From Nitzschia sp. pyKryTriq1 (Eukaryota > Bacillariophyta > Bacillariophyceae > Bacillariales > Bacillariaceae), in contig OY101117.1 of the NCBI GenBank assembly GCA_956465555.1, forward strand, positions 744,001 to 808,000: DNA of 64,000 bases. Direction: 5' to 3'. The number at the start of each line of letters is the position of its first letter. Position 1 is the stretch's first letter. The position numbers were made by a program, and so were the translations under genes. Under the pieces are notes generated by a model. That model saw nothing but the letters and a program-made list of their open reading frames with translations, was not told the origin of the DNA and did not search any database. This document shows positions 42,524 to 53,516 of this stretch, in pieces.

Positions 42524-44039
42524 CTAAGGTGTCACGGTTTTCACTTTATCGACGTTCTTCGAATCCTTCAGTGAAACCTTGGCCTTCCCAGATTGATCCT
42601 CTTTCGATATTGCGGGTGATGTCTTGTTTGCCGGCGAATCAACTCCATCCTCCTCGTCCACCCTGACCTCAATTATTGTGGGATTGTCGATCAGAGTCTG
42701 TTTTAAGGGTTCCAAGGCATCTCTCAAAGATCTAGCGAATTGGAATTCCATTGGTTCTGGTAGCTCTTCCAAGTCGATCGTAGATCCATTTCCAGGTTTG
42801 GGCGTGATAACGATGGCTCGAACAATGGGGACCTGTTGTTGCAAAAATACATCGTATTCGTTCCCTCCTCCAACGGTTGGCTGCTTGAATAAAACCTCGA
42901 GATGCTCTTTTCCCTTGGTTATTCGGCCAAAGCAAGAGTCCCCTTGTTCCTCGAGGGCGTGTTGGATCTGCCCACCAGGACCATGGGCTTCGATATTGTC
43001 TAACTTGTTGATATAAAAATCGGGTCCACCAGGTCGTCCTGCGAAGCCCACCGTCCAGATATCATGCGGAAATTCATGTGAATAGTCGGGGAACGCCAGA
43101 GTATCTAACTGCAGATCTTCAAAGGGTTTTTTGCTGGATGGTTTTCCTTTCGCTAGCTCCTTGTATCCATTTGCTGGGAACGGCCCTGCCTGCAAAACGT
43201 GCTCTGTATTGATGTAAAAGTACGCACCGTTCCACAAGCCGTGCTCTATCTGCTCCAAAAACAAGTGAATTGCATGCGGAACGGCGTTAAGAGGTGCCAT
43301 TTCGATCACAATATCGTAATCCATATTATCGCGGACAAACGTCATTTGCACTTGGTGTGGTCCAGGGCCGAATCTAGATGTGTAGTGGTCAGTACTCGTG
43401 CAGAAAAAAGGCCGTGCATCCGTGGACTTGGGCTACTTACCTTTCTAGAACAGTGCGTTTGGACTCTTTTCGGATGGCTTGTTGCATCAGCCCAATTTGC
43501 CTCATGTAAGCGGACTCTCGTTGCTTCAAGCGAGCGCCGTCCGTTTTCTTTCCTGGTGATTCATATTTCTCTCGTAGCTCGTCTCGTTCATCTTTAAACT
43601 GTTGATTTTCCTTTTCAAGCTGCTTTATTCGGGGTCCATATCGACCCTCTGCCCGCCGCGCCATTTTTGTTATTTCACGTTGTACATTATCGATTTCACG
43701 TCCCGTCCACTGGATTTTATTAATAGCGCTTCGAGCATCCTTCGCGTTGTTAACGCCTTGAAGCAATGATCGATACTGTCCTCGCGAGCTCAGCCACAAT
43801 CCCGTCAAAATTAAACTGAAGATGGCCATGGCAGAAGCAGCAAACATGAGGGGGGAGAACCCGGCTCCGCTGCGTCTCTTATTGTACTTGGACGGCTCGC
43901 CGTACATTCCTCCGCTGGAAGACAAACCACCACTGTATCCTCCATATCCTTGGCTGTTCTTGTCGGAAAAGCCTCCCAGCCCTCCACTGCTGCCATGAGT
44001 TGGCAAAGAATCACCATTATTGTAACCGCGGCGTAGCAT
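42524..44039 (-). CDS. Cyclophilin-like single-pass membrane protein, copy 1
   Basis: Two exons, 44039-43441 and 43373-42524. The 67-bp intron at 43374-43440 (phase 2) joins KESKRTVLER to FGPGPHQVQ, giving 482 residues. Order: a Gly/Tyr/Ser-rich N-terminus (GYGGYSGGLSSSGG); one TM helix (FSPLMFAASAMAIFSLILTGLWL, about 57-79); a coiled coil (about 120-195); then a cyclophilin-type fold (IVIEMAPLNAVPHAIHLFLE, WNGAYFYINTEHVLQAG, GFAGRPGGPDFYINKLDN, DSCFGRITKGKEHLEVLF). The Arg of the FHR motif needed for prolyl isomerase activity is replaced (YIN), and the Trp-containing loop is absent. It is therefore likely a pseudo-cyclophilin binding partner facing the ER/Golgi lumen. The frame also runs upstream across the tRNA gene; that part is not coding. 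Confidence 0.83.
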
Positions 44040-44295
44040 AAGGGTCAAGAATTTACAGTAAGTAAGTGGTTGTTTTTGACGGGTGGTATACCTTGAAGGA
44101 CAGTCGGAATCAAAATAATAATGACGGAGATGAGAAATGAGAAAAGGCAATGTGCCAGCAGGCCAGTGTAAAAATGACGGAGCGAGTGGAGGCGACGGCG
44201 CGATCGGTGCACGTGGTGCAACGAGCGGGAAATCATCAATGTGGGACCGTGCGTGTGGCCGAGTGGCTGCTTCTTTTTTACCTGTAAAAAAATGC

Positions 44296-44301
44296 AAAAA
44301 A
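44296..44301 (-). terminator. Pol III oligo-T terminator of tRNA-Ser
   Basis: Six T residues on the minus strand, eight bases after the tRNA 3' end. Confidence 0.7.
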
Positions 44302-44308
44302 GATTGTT

Positions 44309-44389
44309 CGACACCGACAGGACTCGAACCTGCGCGGATAACTCCATTTGATTTCGAATCAAACGCCTTAACCACTCGGCCACGGTGTC
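44309..44389 (-). tRNA. tRNA-Ser (anticodon CGA)
   Basis: Acceptor arms GACACCG (44389-44383) and CGGTGTC pair fully, with discriminator G at 44309. The D-loop region is GCCGAGTGGTTAAGGC. The anticodon arm TTTGA-TTCGAAA-TCAAA puts CGA in the loop, reading UCG. A long variable arm (TGGAGTTATCCGC) is diagnostic of type II tRNA-Ser. The T arm is GCAGG-TTCGAGT-CCTGT. There is no intron and no encoded CCA. A six-T pol III terminator follows on the minus strand at 44301-44296. It lies in the promoter region of cyclophilin-like gene 1. Confidence 0.96.
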
Positions 44390-45308
44390 ATTATTACATA
44401 GTATGTAAATCAAACATTATAGATTCAAATACTTTGCACCTAGCGAATACCGTACTGTAGAATGCAATACAAGGCCCGTACAGGTAGCCTGCGGTAGGAA
44501 ACCTACGCAAAAAACTTGGACGGGGAAATGTAAAATCGGCGCCACGAGGAAGACCGTATTCCACACGTTTTCTACGCAGTTTTTCAGCTTTTGGCATTGT
44601 TCCTGACAACAAGATGATACGCTTGCTTGTTCACCGATTCCATGAAAGAAGTGAGTGACACGGTCAGCATGATGATCAGTGAAATGCCATTCCCAGCAAG
44701 CACAGAGGCCTGGATGGCCTTTGTCTTAGTACCAGCGCCAGCAGTGTATCGTTTACTGTTTCGATGTACTAGTAGTAGTAAGCTTCAGGCTTTGTGTACC
44801 AATTGGTATGTTGCGAAGTCTCTAGTCTAATAAGTCGTAGGAGTTACGAATGTTTCGTTTTCCAAATTATGATGCTGATCCTCTTATTCTATCTGTCTAC
44901 TTTCTGCTTTTATGAATGTTCGAGATGGCCCCATGGGCCCGTTACACATGGTTTCCATGGGCCTTTAACTCGTGCTTCGTTGGGCCCAGAGCTCTTGATC
45001 TACTGGACGTATAGTCCTCGGTCTCGCAATAGTATTGAGTAACGAGTCGAGTCTATATCGTCCGTACGTCGTTCGTTGTACGTCATCATGAGAAATGAGA
45101 ACGTTTCTCAACAGACATCAGCAGGGCATGAGGGCAGGACAGCAGAGGCGCGAACAACCAACACAGACGAGGTTTTGGTCGTGGCCATTTTCGAACATTT
45201 CAAATTTCAATTTTGCCATCACTCGTGCTCTTTTGTTGCCAAAGTGGCGATCGGAGAGAGCTGGCGTTTTGATTTCTAAGTATAGGTCTGAAAGGTTTGA
45301 ATAGCAAT

Positions 45309-47308
45309 ATGGATGCGAACTGCCCTGAAGTTGCAGCAGCTGCAGCTCATCATGGCAACGATGGTGATCAAGATGATTCTTCTACTTCCCAACAGAACCG
45401 TCGCAAACGTCACGCGACCGAAACAGCGCCCTGTGATAACGGTGGATCTTCAGCGGATCCTCCCTTTTCCAAGCATGTTCGAATGGAGGACGGGAATAAT
45501 TTCCCACGAGCTCCCTCGCTGCAAGCCTTTATCAAAGAACCGTCGGCCTACCGGCCACGGGCTGAATGGTTGCAGGTTTCCACAGAAGGCTCGACGGGCC
45601 ACTTTCGTCTCATGCAAATGGTATCGCAGGATTCTTCCGTGACGTCTCTCCCGCTGGCCAAGGTTCCATTTGGTGCTGATAGGGATTCGGCTCTGCACCA
45701 TTGCATTCGAAATGGACACTACGAGTGTGCCAAGCGATTGATCGAAGAAGGTGCCGTAGTCGACGTCGAAAATATCAAGGGAGTGACTCCGCTGATCTTG
45801 GCTTCGCAAAGTGGCAGGTTGGATTTAGTTGAAAAGCTGGAAAGCTGGGGTGCCAATGAGTCCCATGTGACGCTTAACGGTTCGACAGCAGCGTTGCAAG
45901 CAGCTCACTTTGGAAGGCTACCAGTACTTCGATTCCTTCTGAAGAAGAATCGACAGCTCCTAGAATTGGCGAATTACCACCATACTACCTGTTTGATGCG
46001 TGCATCACAGGAGGGACATTTGGATGTAGTCAAATTCCTCTGCGAAATGGGTGCCTTGATAAATCGAAAGAACATGCAAGCAATGACGGCGCTCATGCTC
46101 GCCTCTCAGAGAGGGAATGCCAAGGTCTGCGAATACTTGATCCAAGAAGGAGCAGAATTGAACTCCATGACTCAACAAGCCTCCACAAGTCTCGTTTTGG
46201 CTTGTAAACGCCAACATATTGAAACCGTAGAGGTATTGGTACGGGCGGGAGCAGAACTGTATGCCAAAGACTCCCGAGGACGCACAGCTCGCGATATCGT
46301 GTTGCATCGCCACAACAACAATCGGCAACGCCCCGAGGCGGATACTGACAACAATTACTCGACGCCCGAAGTCGTTCAAAAATTGACGACTCTGTTGGAT
46401 GCCACAGTGCAGGTGGATTTGATGCGTCTTCAAGCCAGAAAAGATCGTTCTTGGGCATGGATCCGAACATGGACACTCTTGCAGCAGGATCGAGCGAGAC
46501 TCCGTGGAGCCGAGGGCGTTCCTCTCCATGATGCGATTGAAGTTGTAAAGCAACGGCAATCCTTTTCACTCAGCACCATGGCCTGGATTCGAACGCTTGC
46601 GCTACCAGCTCCACTAGTTCGGTTGATAGCAGACTTTGCTCCTGTCCCAAACATCCTCGATCGACGAGTTACGCTACTGATTTCTCGCTGTAGCGCCGAT
46701 CCAAATGCAGCGTTGACTTCATGCTTCGACTTGATCGATGAGGTGCTGGAAGACGGCGGTTTCTTGAAAGCTTGCGATCAGGCTCTGATTCCGCCACCGG
46801 ATAACTTTCCTAGCTGGGTAAGTTGATCGGTACCGGTACTAGGATGGGTGTATTTCCGGTTCTTTGAATCCAGTCAACTCACAATCCCAACCTCTTTGCC
46901 ACCAAATAGTCTTCATGGAAGGGTTGTCGGCTCCGCAACGCTCGTATGGGTACATCGTCTGGCGATGCCATGCCGCAAGCTCTCCGTGGCCAACTAATTC
47001 GTCCCAATGCGACCTTGTCTCAGCTTCGGCGGCCACTAGATCCAACTGCACTTGTACAACACAGAAGATTTGCCGGATATTTGCAAACTCTTTCGAAACA
47101 CGCTGGCACCTTGACACCCATTTTGACGGCTCCTCCGTACGACCTCGGGCCGATTGTGGTGCAACAATTAGTCACGATCAGTGATATTTGCTCTGTGATA
47201 CGGCGTCTAGGGTCGCATCAAGGTTGCGGAGGTTTCAGTGCAAGTGTAGCTATGGATGTCATCCTCTTCACCAGCAGACTCTGTGGCTGGTACGTGGGAG
47301 ATATCTAG
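45309..47308 (+). CDS. Ankyrin-repeat protein with uncharacterised C-terminal domain
   Basis: Two exons, 45309-46817 and 46910-47308; 635 residues. The donor is GTAAGT; the CAG acceptor at 46873 would run into TAG at 46907, so AATAG at 46909 (92-bp intron, phase 0) is used. The N-terminus is Ala/His and Asn/Gln-rich. Five to six ankyrin repeats span about 126-335 (DSALHHCIRNGHYECAKRLI, GVTPLILASQSGRLDLVEKL, MTALMLASQRGNAKVCEYLI, STSLVLACKRQHIETVEVLV, GRTARDIVL). The rest is helical (LPAPLVRLIADFAPVP, an F-box/ankyrin-associated-like PLVRLIADF motif, and LRRPLDPTALVQHRRFAGYL). No enzyme domain was recognised. It is a probable protein-protein adaptor in the cytosol or nucleus. It converges on cyclophilin-like gene 2. 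Confidence 0.85.
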
Positions 47309-47444
47309 ACCGAAGAAAATGGCACACCGAATTCAAGCAGTTGGTATTTCAATGCTATAGAAGGCGATTATTGTTGTACTAGCTCTATGTGTTCGCTTAT
47401 GTTGGGAGCGTTGTCGCGATGGTTCTGATAGCCCTCATCCATTT

Positions 47445-49074
47445 TTAAGGCTCCACCGCGTGTTCAATTTTGGGCCGTCGCGGCTTTCGCTTACGCTTGT
47501 CCATCAACTCCTGGACTGGATCGTGAGGTGACTCTTCTTCACGTACTTTCTGTTTTGCCTCTGTTTGGGTCTTATCTTGGCTAGCAGGAACATCAATTTC
47601 AGGGAGACTACTACTGCTAGACTCCTCTCCAGCAGCAGCAGCAGGCTTCTTGGTGAGAATCTCTGCTTTGTTGATCTCCACAGGTTCAGTCAAGAAAAAG
47701 TGCCACTCGGAACGATCTCCGTATACAGGTTGAGCAAACAAGGCAGCCGCATGCTCCTTGCCTCTTGTTATCTTTCCAAAACACGAGTCTCCTTGCTCTT
47801 CCAAGGCATGCTGGAATTGGCCTCCTGGTCCATGAGACTTTGTGTTGTCGACTTTGTTGATATAAAAGTCGGGCCCACCAGGTCTACCCGTAAAACCCAA
47901 TGTCCACGGTGAATGTGGAAAGTTGTCCGAATAGTCAGGAAACGCTAATTGATCCAGTCCTTGCGACTTGAAAGGATGCATGGCAGTTGCGCGATCCTCG
48001 GCGTCCTCGTCGTCGGAAGAAGCTTCATCCTCGTCGGATAGTTGCGGTCCAGCTTGAATGACGTGTGGCCCATTCAAATAGAAGTAGCAACCATTCCAAA
48101 GCCCGTGTTCGACTTGCTCCAAAAATACATGAACCGCATGTGGGACATACTCCAATGGGGCCATTTCCACCACAAAATTCCTTTCGACGCCTTGCATAGT
48201 AAATGAAAACTGAACTTCATGGGGTCCTGGTCCAAAGCTGCAAAAATAAAAAGAAGAAGAAACGATAAGTCGACGTCAATGTCGATAGCCGATCGACACC
48301 TTTTATTGTCTTCTTGACGTACCGTTCCAGAACGTTTCGCTTGGACTCCTTTCGCGTTGCCTCTTGCAAGAGCGCCACTTGGTTTTGAAATGCTTCTTCC
48401 CGAAGTTGCAGGCGCGACTCTTCCTCCTCCTTGTCCGGCCCTTCGTACTTGACGCGCAATTCGTCCCGTTCCTTTTGTAGAAGACGATTCTCTCGTTCTA
48501 GTTCTTGCTGTCGTCCCGCATGCTTTCGCTCGTTCAACTTGACACTGCGATCTTTTTCGCCTTGCGCATCGGCTAGATCTGCCTGCAAATTCCTGTAGTG
48601 ATCCATAAGCGCATTGGCGTTGGGTACCTTGAATTCCGCAAGCACGGAATTGTATTTGCCGCGGACATTCATCCACATACCCATCATGGCGATGCTCCAC
48701 AGTCCCATCAGCATGCACACCAACACCAAGAAGTTGCTACCTCCAGCACCGCCCATCAAACTTCCCAATGACGGAAAGGATGTGGACGGCGATGACTGCT
48801 TGGAATACTTGTTGTCGTCTGCTGGTGCCGAAGAAGAAGAAGCGTAACCAGTCGAGGGTCCGTACCCACCACCAGCAGCACTGGCACTGTAGCCACCATA
48901 ACTTTGGTTGCCTCCGCTGTATCCTCCGTATCCAGCATTGCTGCTGCCGCCACCGTGGCCGTTGCTGGAATATCCACCACCGCCATCGCCACCGCCGTTG
49001 TATCCACCATAGTAATTATTCTGCGAGCCACCTCCAGTGGCATAGCCAGGTCCACCTGCACGTTGTCGCATCAT
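47445..49074 (-). CDS. Cyclophilin-like single-pass membrane protein, copy 2
   Basis: Two exons, 49074-48323 and 48237-47445. The 85-bp intron at 48238-48322 (phase 2) joins KESKRNVLER to FGPGPHEVQ, the same position and phase as in copy 1; 514 residues. Order: a long Gly/Tyr/Ser-rich N-terminus (GYGGYSGGNQSYGGYS), one TM helix (about 118-138, LVLVCMLMGLWSIAMMGMWM), a coiled coil with many KER residues, then the cyclophilin-like domain (VVEMAPLEYVPHAVHVFLE, WNGCYFYLNGPHVIQAG, TGRPGGPDFYINKVDN, DSCFGKITRGKEHAAALF). The catalytic Arg is again missing (YLN). An acidic insertion (EDEASSDDEDAEDR) and a basic tail differ from copy 1. The two copies probably arose by local duplication. Confidence 0.84.
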
Positions 49075-49580
49075 GCTCTCAATGCAATAATAATATTATG
49101 TTGTTGTATCAATGGAAGTCGTAAGTCGTCCACAATGCTGCAATCAGGTAACAGTACCAGGTATACGGTATGTACCGGTAACCGGTAGGTTGCGGTTGAT
49201 GTGGTTGTGTGTCGTCTGTCGTGTGTCTGCCTGTCTGCTACTTGTTTCGCCGCGCGCGTGTGGGTTGTCGTTGTTGTCTCGTTTTTTTCGATCCTCTCGG
49301 GATCACCTCGCGACACGTCTCATGGCGCGCCAGCCCGGCCAAAATTGATGCCACCGATGTCGACCCAGTCGACTCCAACTATGTGTCAGAAGGTACCCGG
49401 AAGTTGAACCTGTTTGCTACCGGTATGGAACACGCATCGACCATCGACACCCCTTGGATCCTTTTTTCTTCTCTTACGTCGTTTGAACATTATTACACTA
49501 CACTATTTCGTTGTTGTCGTCGTCATCTCCACAAACTAGACTACCAGTCGACTACCTTCTCAAACCAACTTATCTTTACC
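49075..49580. promoter_or_regulatory. Divergent intergenic region
   Basis: 506 bp between cyclophilin-like gene 2 and the plastid membrane protein gene. Words ACCAGGTATACGGTATGTACCGGTAACCGGTA at 49156-49187 and GGTACCCGG near 49393 are the only features. No RNA was found. Confidence 0.45.
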
Positions 49581-50048
49581 ATGATGCTCCGAATCATTTC
49601 TTTCTTCTGGATGGTGGCTTTTGTGGCTGCCTTTGCTCCAGCGACTCCTTCGGCGCGATTTGGACTTGCCAGTACCCCCCGATCCTCCTCCTCCTCGCGC
49701 TCAGCGCCTGCACCGGTAGTGTTTGCCATGTTTTCGGGAGATGAACCCAAGGGATTGGAAGAAGTGGGAGACGCCCCACAAACCACCACAATGGAAGCAT
49801 CATCGTCTATTGGCGAAGCAGAAGGAGTCAAAAAAGACGCTCCCAAGGCGGTCTACCGAAACTTGGCGCGAGGTGGACAAGTCACAGAAGTCCCTTGGGT
49901 GGACGATGCCATGCGGGCCAACACCAAGCCTTGGGAAATGAGCTGGTGGGCGTACCTTATCTTTGGACTACCATTTACGCTACTCGCTAATGACTTTTTG
50001 CATTTCCTTCCAAAAGACGGCCCCTTGTCCTTTTTGACTACGCTGTAA
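49581..50048 (+). CDS. Small plastid-targeted single-TM protein
   Basis: 155 residues from ATG 49581; an open frame upstream to 49209 is not protein-like. The signal peptide (MMLRIISFFWMVAFVAA) is followed directly by FAPATPSARFGL, an almost canonical diatom AFAP cleavage site with a Ser/Arg-rich transit peptide. The mature part is acidic, then VTEVPWVDDAMRANTKPW and a TM helix near the C-terminus (SWWAYLIFGLPFTLLANDFLHFLP). The plastid location is well supported; function unknown. The size and layout resemble small thylakoid or envelope accessory proteins. Confidence 0.82.
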   Translation: MMLRIISFFWMVAFVAAFAPATPSARFGLASTPRSSSSSRSAPAPVVFAMFSGDEPKGLEEVGDAPQTTTMEASSSIGEAEGVKKDAPKAVYRNLARGGQVTEVPWVDDAMRANTKPWEMSWWAYLIFGLPFTLLANDFLHFLPKDGPLSFLTTL

Positions 50049-50667
50049 ATATATTGCAGCTTCGATGGAAGCAGGGATTGCACCTAACGCATAGTATACG
50101 AGTACAGTCTAAGCATTTCAACCAACTGCCAGCGACTGTGGGGCGGTCTCGCTCAAGGGCAGCATGCATCACGTCCGCTGGTTTGTCGGCAAAACCACGG
50201 GAAAACCTAGTATATTAACGAATTGAATTGCTCGTGAAAGTGTAGATTGTTTTATTATTTCCCAAAGCTAAATAGATCCTTGCTCGCGTATATACATAGT
50301 CGTTGCCGATGAAAAGAACAGGACCCCAACTACAATATCTCTTCGCGACCAATAATACCCCATGGTAGACGAAGATCCCTCGAACCCCCACGCAAATGTG
50401 GTGAAGAGTCAAATACGGTTGCGTTGTTGAGCTCGCCGAGGTGGAGATAAATCGGACGGGACTGCAGCTACCGTATTGTTTTTGCCTGCAAAGCGGCGTA
50501 TGTGCACCGTTTCGAGTACCTGGTACCGTCTGAACCGACAGCTCGAACTCGAGACATCTCTGAACCACCAGTAGCACAAGATAGAAATTTTGATTTTCAG
50601 CTCTGAGCTTGCGACTTAAAGTGCGCCGTACGTTGTGCGAAGATCATGTGCTCGAGGTCAATGTCGC
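50049..50667. other. Intergenic, convergent 3' flanks
   Basis: 619 bp between converging genes. GTACCTGGTACCGTC near 50517 is the only notable word. No gene was recognised. Confidence 0.5.
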
Positions 50668-51462
50668 TCAAGAACTCCCCAAGGATGATTCAATCATCTC
50701 CTTCTTTGATGCCTGCCTCTTGTGTTGTTTCCTCATAGCTATTTTGTTGGTTTTTCGTCTCATATTGCCTACGTTTTCAATCCGGATGGCCTCCGACATT
50801 TCGAAACATAGCCGGCTGACTTTGTCTTGCAGTTCGTCGAATGCAGAAGAGGCGATCCTGTGCACATTCTCCTCCTGCTCGCGGGTTATTTGTTTATCGA
50901 TCGCAGTCATGATTGCATTAAATATAGTATCGTATGGTTGCCCAATATCTTCCACAAAGCTTTCCATGAACACGTTCGGATTGCTCGGATTGTCGTGGTA
51001 GATAAACCAAAGCTCGAAACTCAGTTTGTCTATTGTGGCATCCACCAACTTAAAAAGTCTCGACGCAGCATCACGTTTGCCAAAGTAGACATCGATGGCC
51101 CGATTATACTGAATTTTGTTGCATCTCCACTGCGTCAATGCCTCGTCGTACATGTTCCATTTTTTCTCATCCTCCTCCACCAAATCTTCGGGAAAGATGC
51201 CTTCGGGGCGCATTTTCCGCCAAGCTACTCCCCACGCATAGTATCTCATCAAAGACGAAAGCCGCTCAGCATCTGCCATGACCTTTTCCATTGTCTCTTG
51301 GGCTCCTCGAATTTCTTCTTTCCGATTTTCTTTCTCGGTGGCTCGCCGTGTCGTTCGGGAATCGTATAGTGTGATGGTGCCGATCGTGAACAGGCCAATG
51401 ATCACTGGAAGCGCCACATATCGCAGCAGGAGCTCCAATAGGTCCGTGTCGACCTCTACCAT
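50668..51462 (-). CDS. Unknown N-terminally anchored helical protein
   Basis: 264 residues from ATG 51462 (MVEVDTDLLELLLRYVALP). Twenty further upstream codons are open but include no better start. One TM helix lies at about 8-32 (LLLRYVALPVIIGLFTIGTITLY), then a basic stop-transfer (DSRTTRRATEKENRKEE). A mostly alpha-helical soluble domain follows (LMRYYAWGVAWRKM, NPNVFMESFVEDIG, AIMTAIDKQITREQEEN), ending in a Lys/Arg-rich tail. No family was recognised. Confidence 0.7.
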   Translation of the reverse strand: MVEVDTDLLELLLRYVALPVIIGLFTIGTITLYDSRTTRRATEKENRKEEIRGAQETMEKVMADAERLSSLMRYYAWGVAWRKMRPEGIFPEDLVEEDEKKWNMYDEALTQWRCNKIQYNRAIDVYFGKRDAASRLFKLVDATIDKLSFELWFIYHDNPSNPNVFMESFVEDIGQPYDTIFNAIMTAIDKQITREQEENVHRIASSAFDELQDKVSRLCFEMSEAIRIENVGNMRRKTNKIAMRKQHKRQASKKEMIESSLGSS

Positions 51463-52222
51463 TTTCCGATGGTCAATTACGAGACAAAGACCAAATCGTT
51501 GAATGTATATTCGTATTATCAACTAGAAGTGACTGTTTCTTTCATCCTTATTGGGCATGGATCTATATCCCATGATGGGATGGTTGTTTTGGTTTTATGC
51601 GTCGACCGGAGGGAACTTTCGGCGAAAAATAACTCGGAAGTACGACTCAATATTGACTTCGTGGAAAGTCTACAAAGACTTTGCGTGGATTGGATATTTT
51701 TAATCTAATCGTTCGACTAAATCCGTCGTGCTTTACAAGATTGCGACGAGGATTGATGGTTCGCCTTCTTTTCTTTTACACGGGTCGAAGCGCTCACTCC
51801 ACTGCAAGTAGTACTGTATTTGTGTACAGTAATACTTGTACTACAGTAGAGTGCACGAGAACTCTGCATCTCCGAATTATTGCGCGAGTTCAAAGCACGC
51901 AGACTACGAGTACTAATACTACTACTCTTGAACGTTCAATTGTTGCGAGGATTCGAGTTTCCTACTTCTCCACTACTCTCTACTACCGGTAGAGAGAGTG
52001 GTACCACTTGAGGAGCCACCGGTAGGGTCCGCTCATCTGCTCACGAACTACTGTACTAGCTATTAGGTAGGTATTATTCGGGAGACAAGCGCCTCGAGAG
52101 ACCTGCTAATAGCAACTCGGGTTACCAGCTACTTGTAGAGTCGCAATTTGAATAGTACACTTACCAACTCAAATTATACTTCTTTTAATGACATTCAAGA
52201 ACTCGAATCTACGAAGAATGGT
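51463..52222. repeat. Intergenic, palindrome and microsatellite words
   Basis: 760 bp. GTACTGTATTTGTGTACAGTAATACTTGTACTACAG at 51810-51846 and CTCTCTACTACCGGTAGAGAGAGTGGTACCAC at 51974-52006 form short inverted repeats. No gene was seen. Confidence 0.5.
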
Positions 52223-53516
52223 CTATTTGTCGGTGCTGAGCGGACTGTGTTCCTCCTTCTCGATATCTACATCGTCCTTACTCCTTCTCGATTTAGGGAA
52301 AGAAGATTTGTCGTAGTTCAGAGCGACTATGAGGAACAAGAACACCCCGCCAGCCCCAACTCCATATGCAATCTGGAACTTCTTCTGGTCGTCAACACTA
52401 GGAAGGATTGTCGTGCCAAGACTAATGGTTACGATGGCCAATATGAGAGCCATGTACCCAAGACTTTTGTGGACAATCTCCCAAATCAGTCTGCTTTTGC
52501 TTCGTTCTTGGCCTTCTTTGGGTGCAGCCGGTCGAAAGACGGCGTTGATCGGTTGAAGTAGGCCCAAGCACATGGTCACCATTCCCAAAATCCCATGCCG
52601 ATAATTACTGTATCCTTTGTCAGCAAATACCTGAAAGTTTCTAAGCGCAACAATCCACCCGATGATTGCAAATAAGAGGCCCGCAATCTCACAGAATCGA
52701 TGGATCTTGAACCAGTGACCATCCGGGCGATGCTTGAAGAATCGCGCAAACAAAGCTCCGGATGGTAGCAAAAAGCCCCAGCCGATGAGCATGAGACAGC
52801 CATGAACCACTTGTTGTCTCTGTAGTGGCGTCCGACCACTACTAGGATCGGTGATAATTCCAATTGTTTGGTTGCTGTCAGCGAAAACCATTGAAATATC
52901 TGTCATGTTGTAGGTCTCAATGCACGCATTGCTCAAATCGTGGGATGCCTGTGCGTCGATGACTGAAATGGTCGGGGGAATACCACTACCCTCATTCAAG
53001 TCAACAATTTCTGCATCCATAACAGCACGGAATCCAGTTCCCAAATCTCCCATTCCGGTGCAGGTGGAGCAAGAGCCTCTACGACCTGTATTTCTTGCAA
53101 GCGTAATGATTGTCTCCTTGCCAGCATTGTCCAATTGAAATCCGCGTGTAAACAGCATTTGATCTGGCTTGGGATCGAGCAACACTTCAAAGGGAGAATT
53201 GAAACAGGATGGAATATCTACGAGGCAATGGACGGAATGCCTTCCAGGCTCTTCCAGAGTTTTGACACCGGGGTTATCCAACAGAGTTGTCCTGTCGATA
53301 CAAAAGAAATCCATCTATAGTAGGGCATTGAATAGAAGGATCAGAAATACACGGCACATACCTACACGAAATCGAGTCGTCAAACAAGGGACCACTTACA
53401 ATAAAACCCTCGACGCAAATCCTTTCGCCAACCTCGAGTGCAGCAGTCGTACAAGCAAAGGCATGGATAGATAGCACCGATGCAACGAGACGGAAAGGAA
53501 AGTATCTGAGCTTCAT
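52223..53516 (-). CDS. Cytochrome b561/ferric-reductase-like membrane protein
   Basis: Two exons, 53516-53400 and 53314-52223. The 85-bp intron at 53315-53399 (donor GTAAGT, phase 0) joins CVEGFI to MDFFCIDRTTLLDNPGV, giving 402 residues. A signal peptide (FPFRLVASVLSIHAFACTTA) leads into a Cys-containing lumenal/extracellular domain (SVHCLVDIPSCFNSPFEVL, CSTCTGMGDLG). Then come at least five TM helices carrying the His pattern of b561 proteins: VVHGCLMLIGWGFLLPSG, HWFKIHRFCEIAGLLF, NYRHGILGMVTMCLGLLQP, IVHKSLGYMALILAIVT. b561 domains pass electrons, often from ascorbate, across a membrane via two hemes. The N-terminal domain is a type seen with b561 cores in other stramenopiles, as far as I recall. 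A charged tail follows the last helix. Confidence 0.85.

Larger units (their letters stand above)
44040..45308. other. Intergenic: shared upstream region with a tRNA gene
   Basis: 1.27 kb between divergent cyclophilin-like gene 1 and the ankyrin gene. Apart from tRNA-Ser it contains CCATGGGCC repeats near 44929-44963 (CCCCATGGGCCC and TTTCCATGGGCCTTTA). No further gene was recognised. Confidence 0.5.

Noticed and set aside
44040-44375. Upstream extension of cyclophilin-like gene 1
   Set aside because: The frame is open across the tRNA-Ser gene and its composition is not conserved; the Met at 44039 matches the start of the paralogue.
46818-46873. First CAG acceptor in the ankyrin gene intron
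   Set aside because: It gives an in-frame TAG at 46907-46909 after 11 codons; the next AG restores a long open frame.
49209-49580. 124-codon N-terminal extension of the small plastid protein
   Set aside because: It would bury the canonical signal peptide plus AFAP motif internally.
50827-51369. 180-codon ORF antisense to the anchored helical protein
   Set aside because: Shadow of the real gene; no domain and unusual composition.
53315-53399. Alternative splice donor GTATGT near 53363 for the b561 gene
   Set aside because: It leaves two bases and puts the second exon out of frame; the GTAAGT donor at 53399 gives a continuous CVEGFI-MDFFCID.
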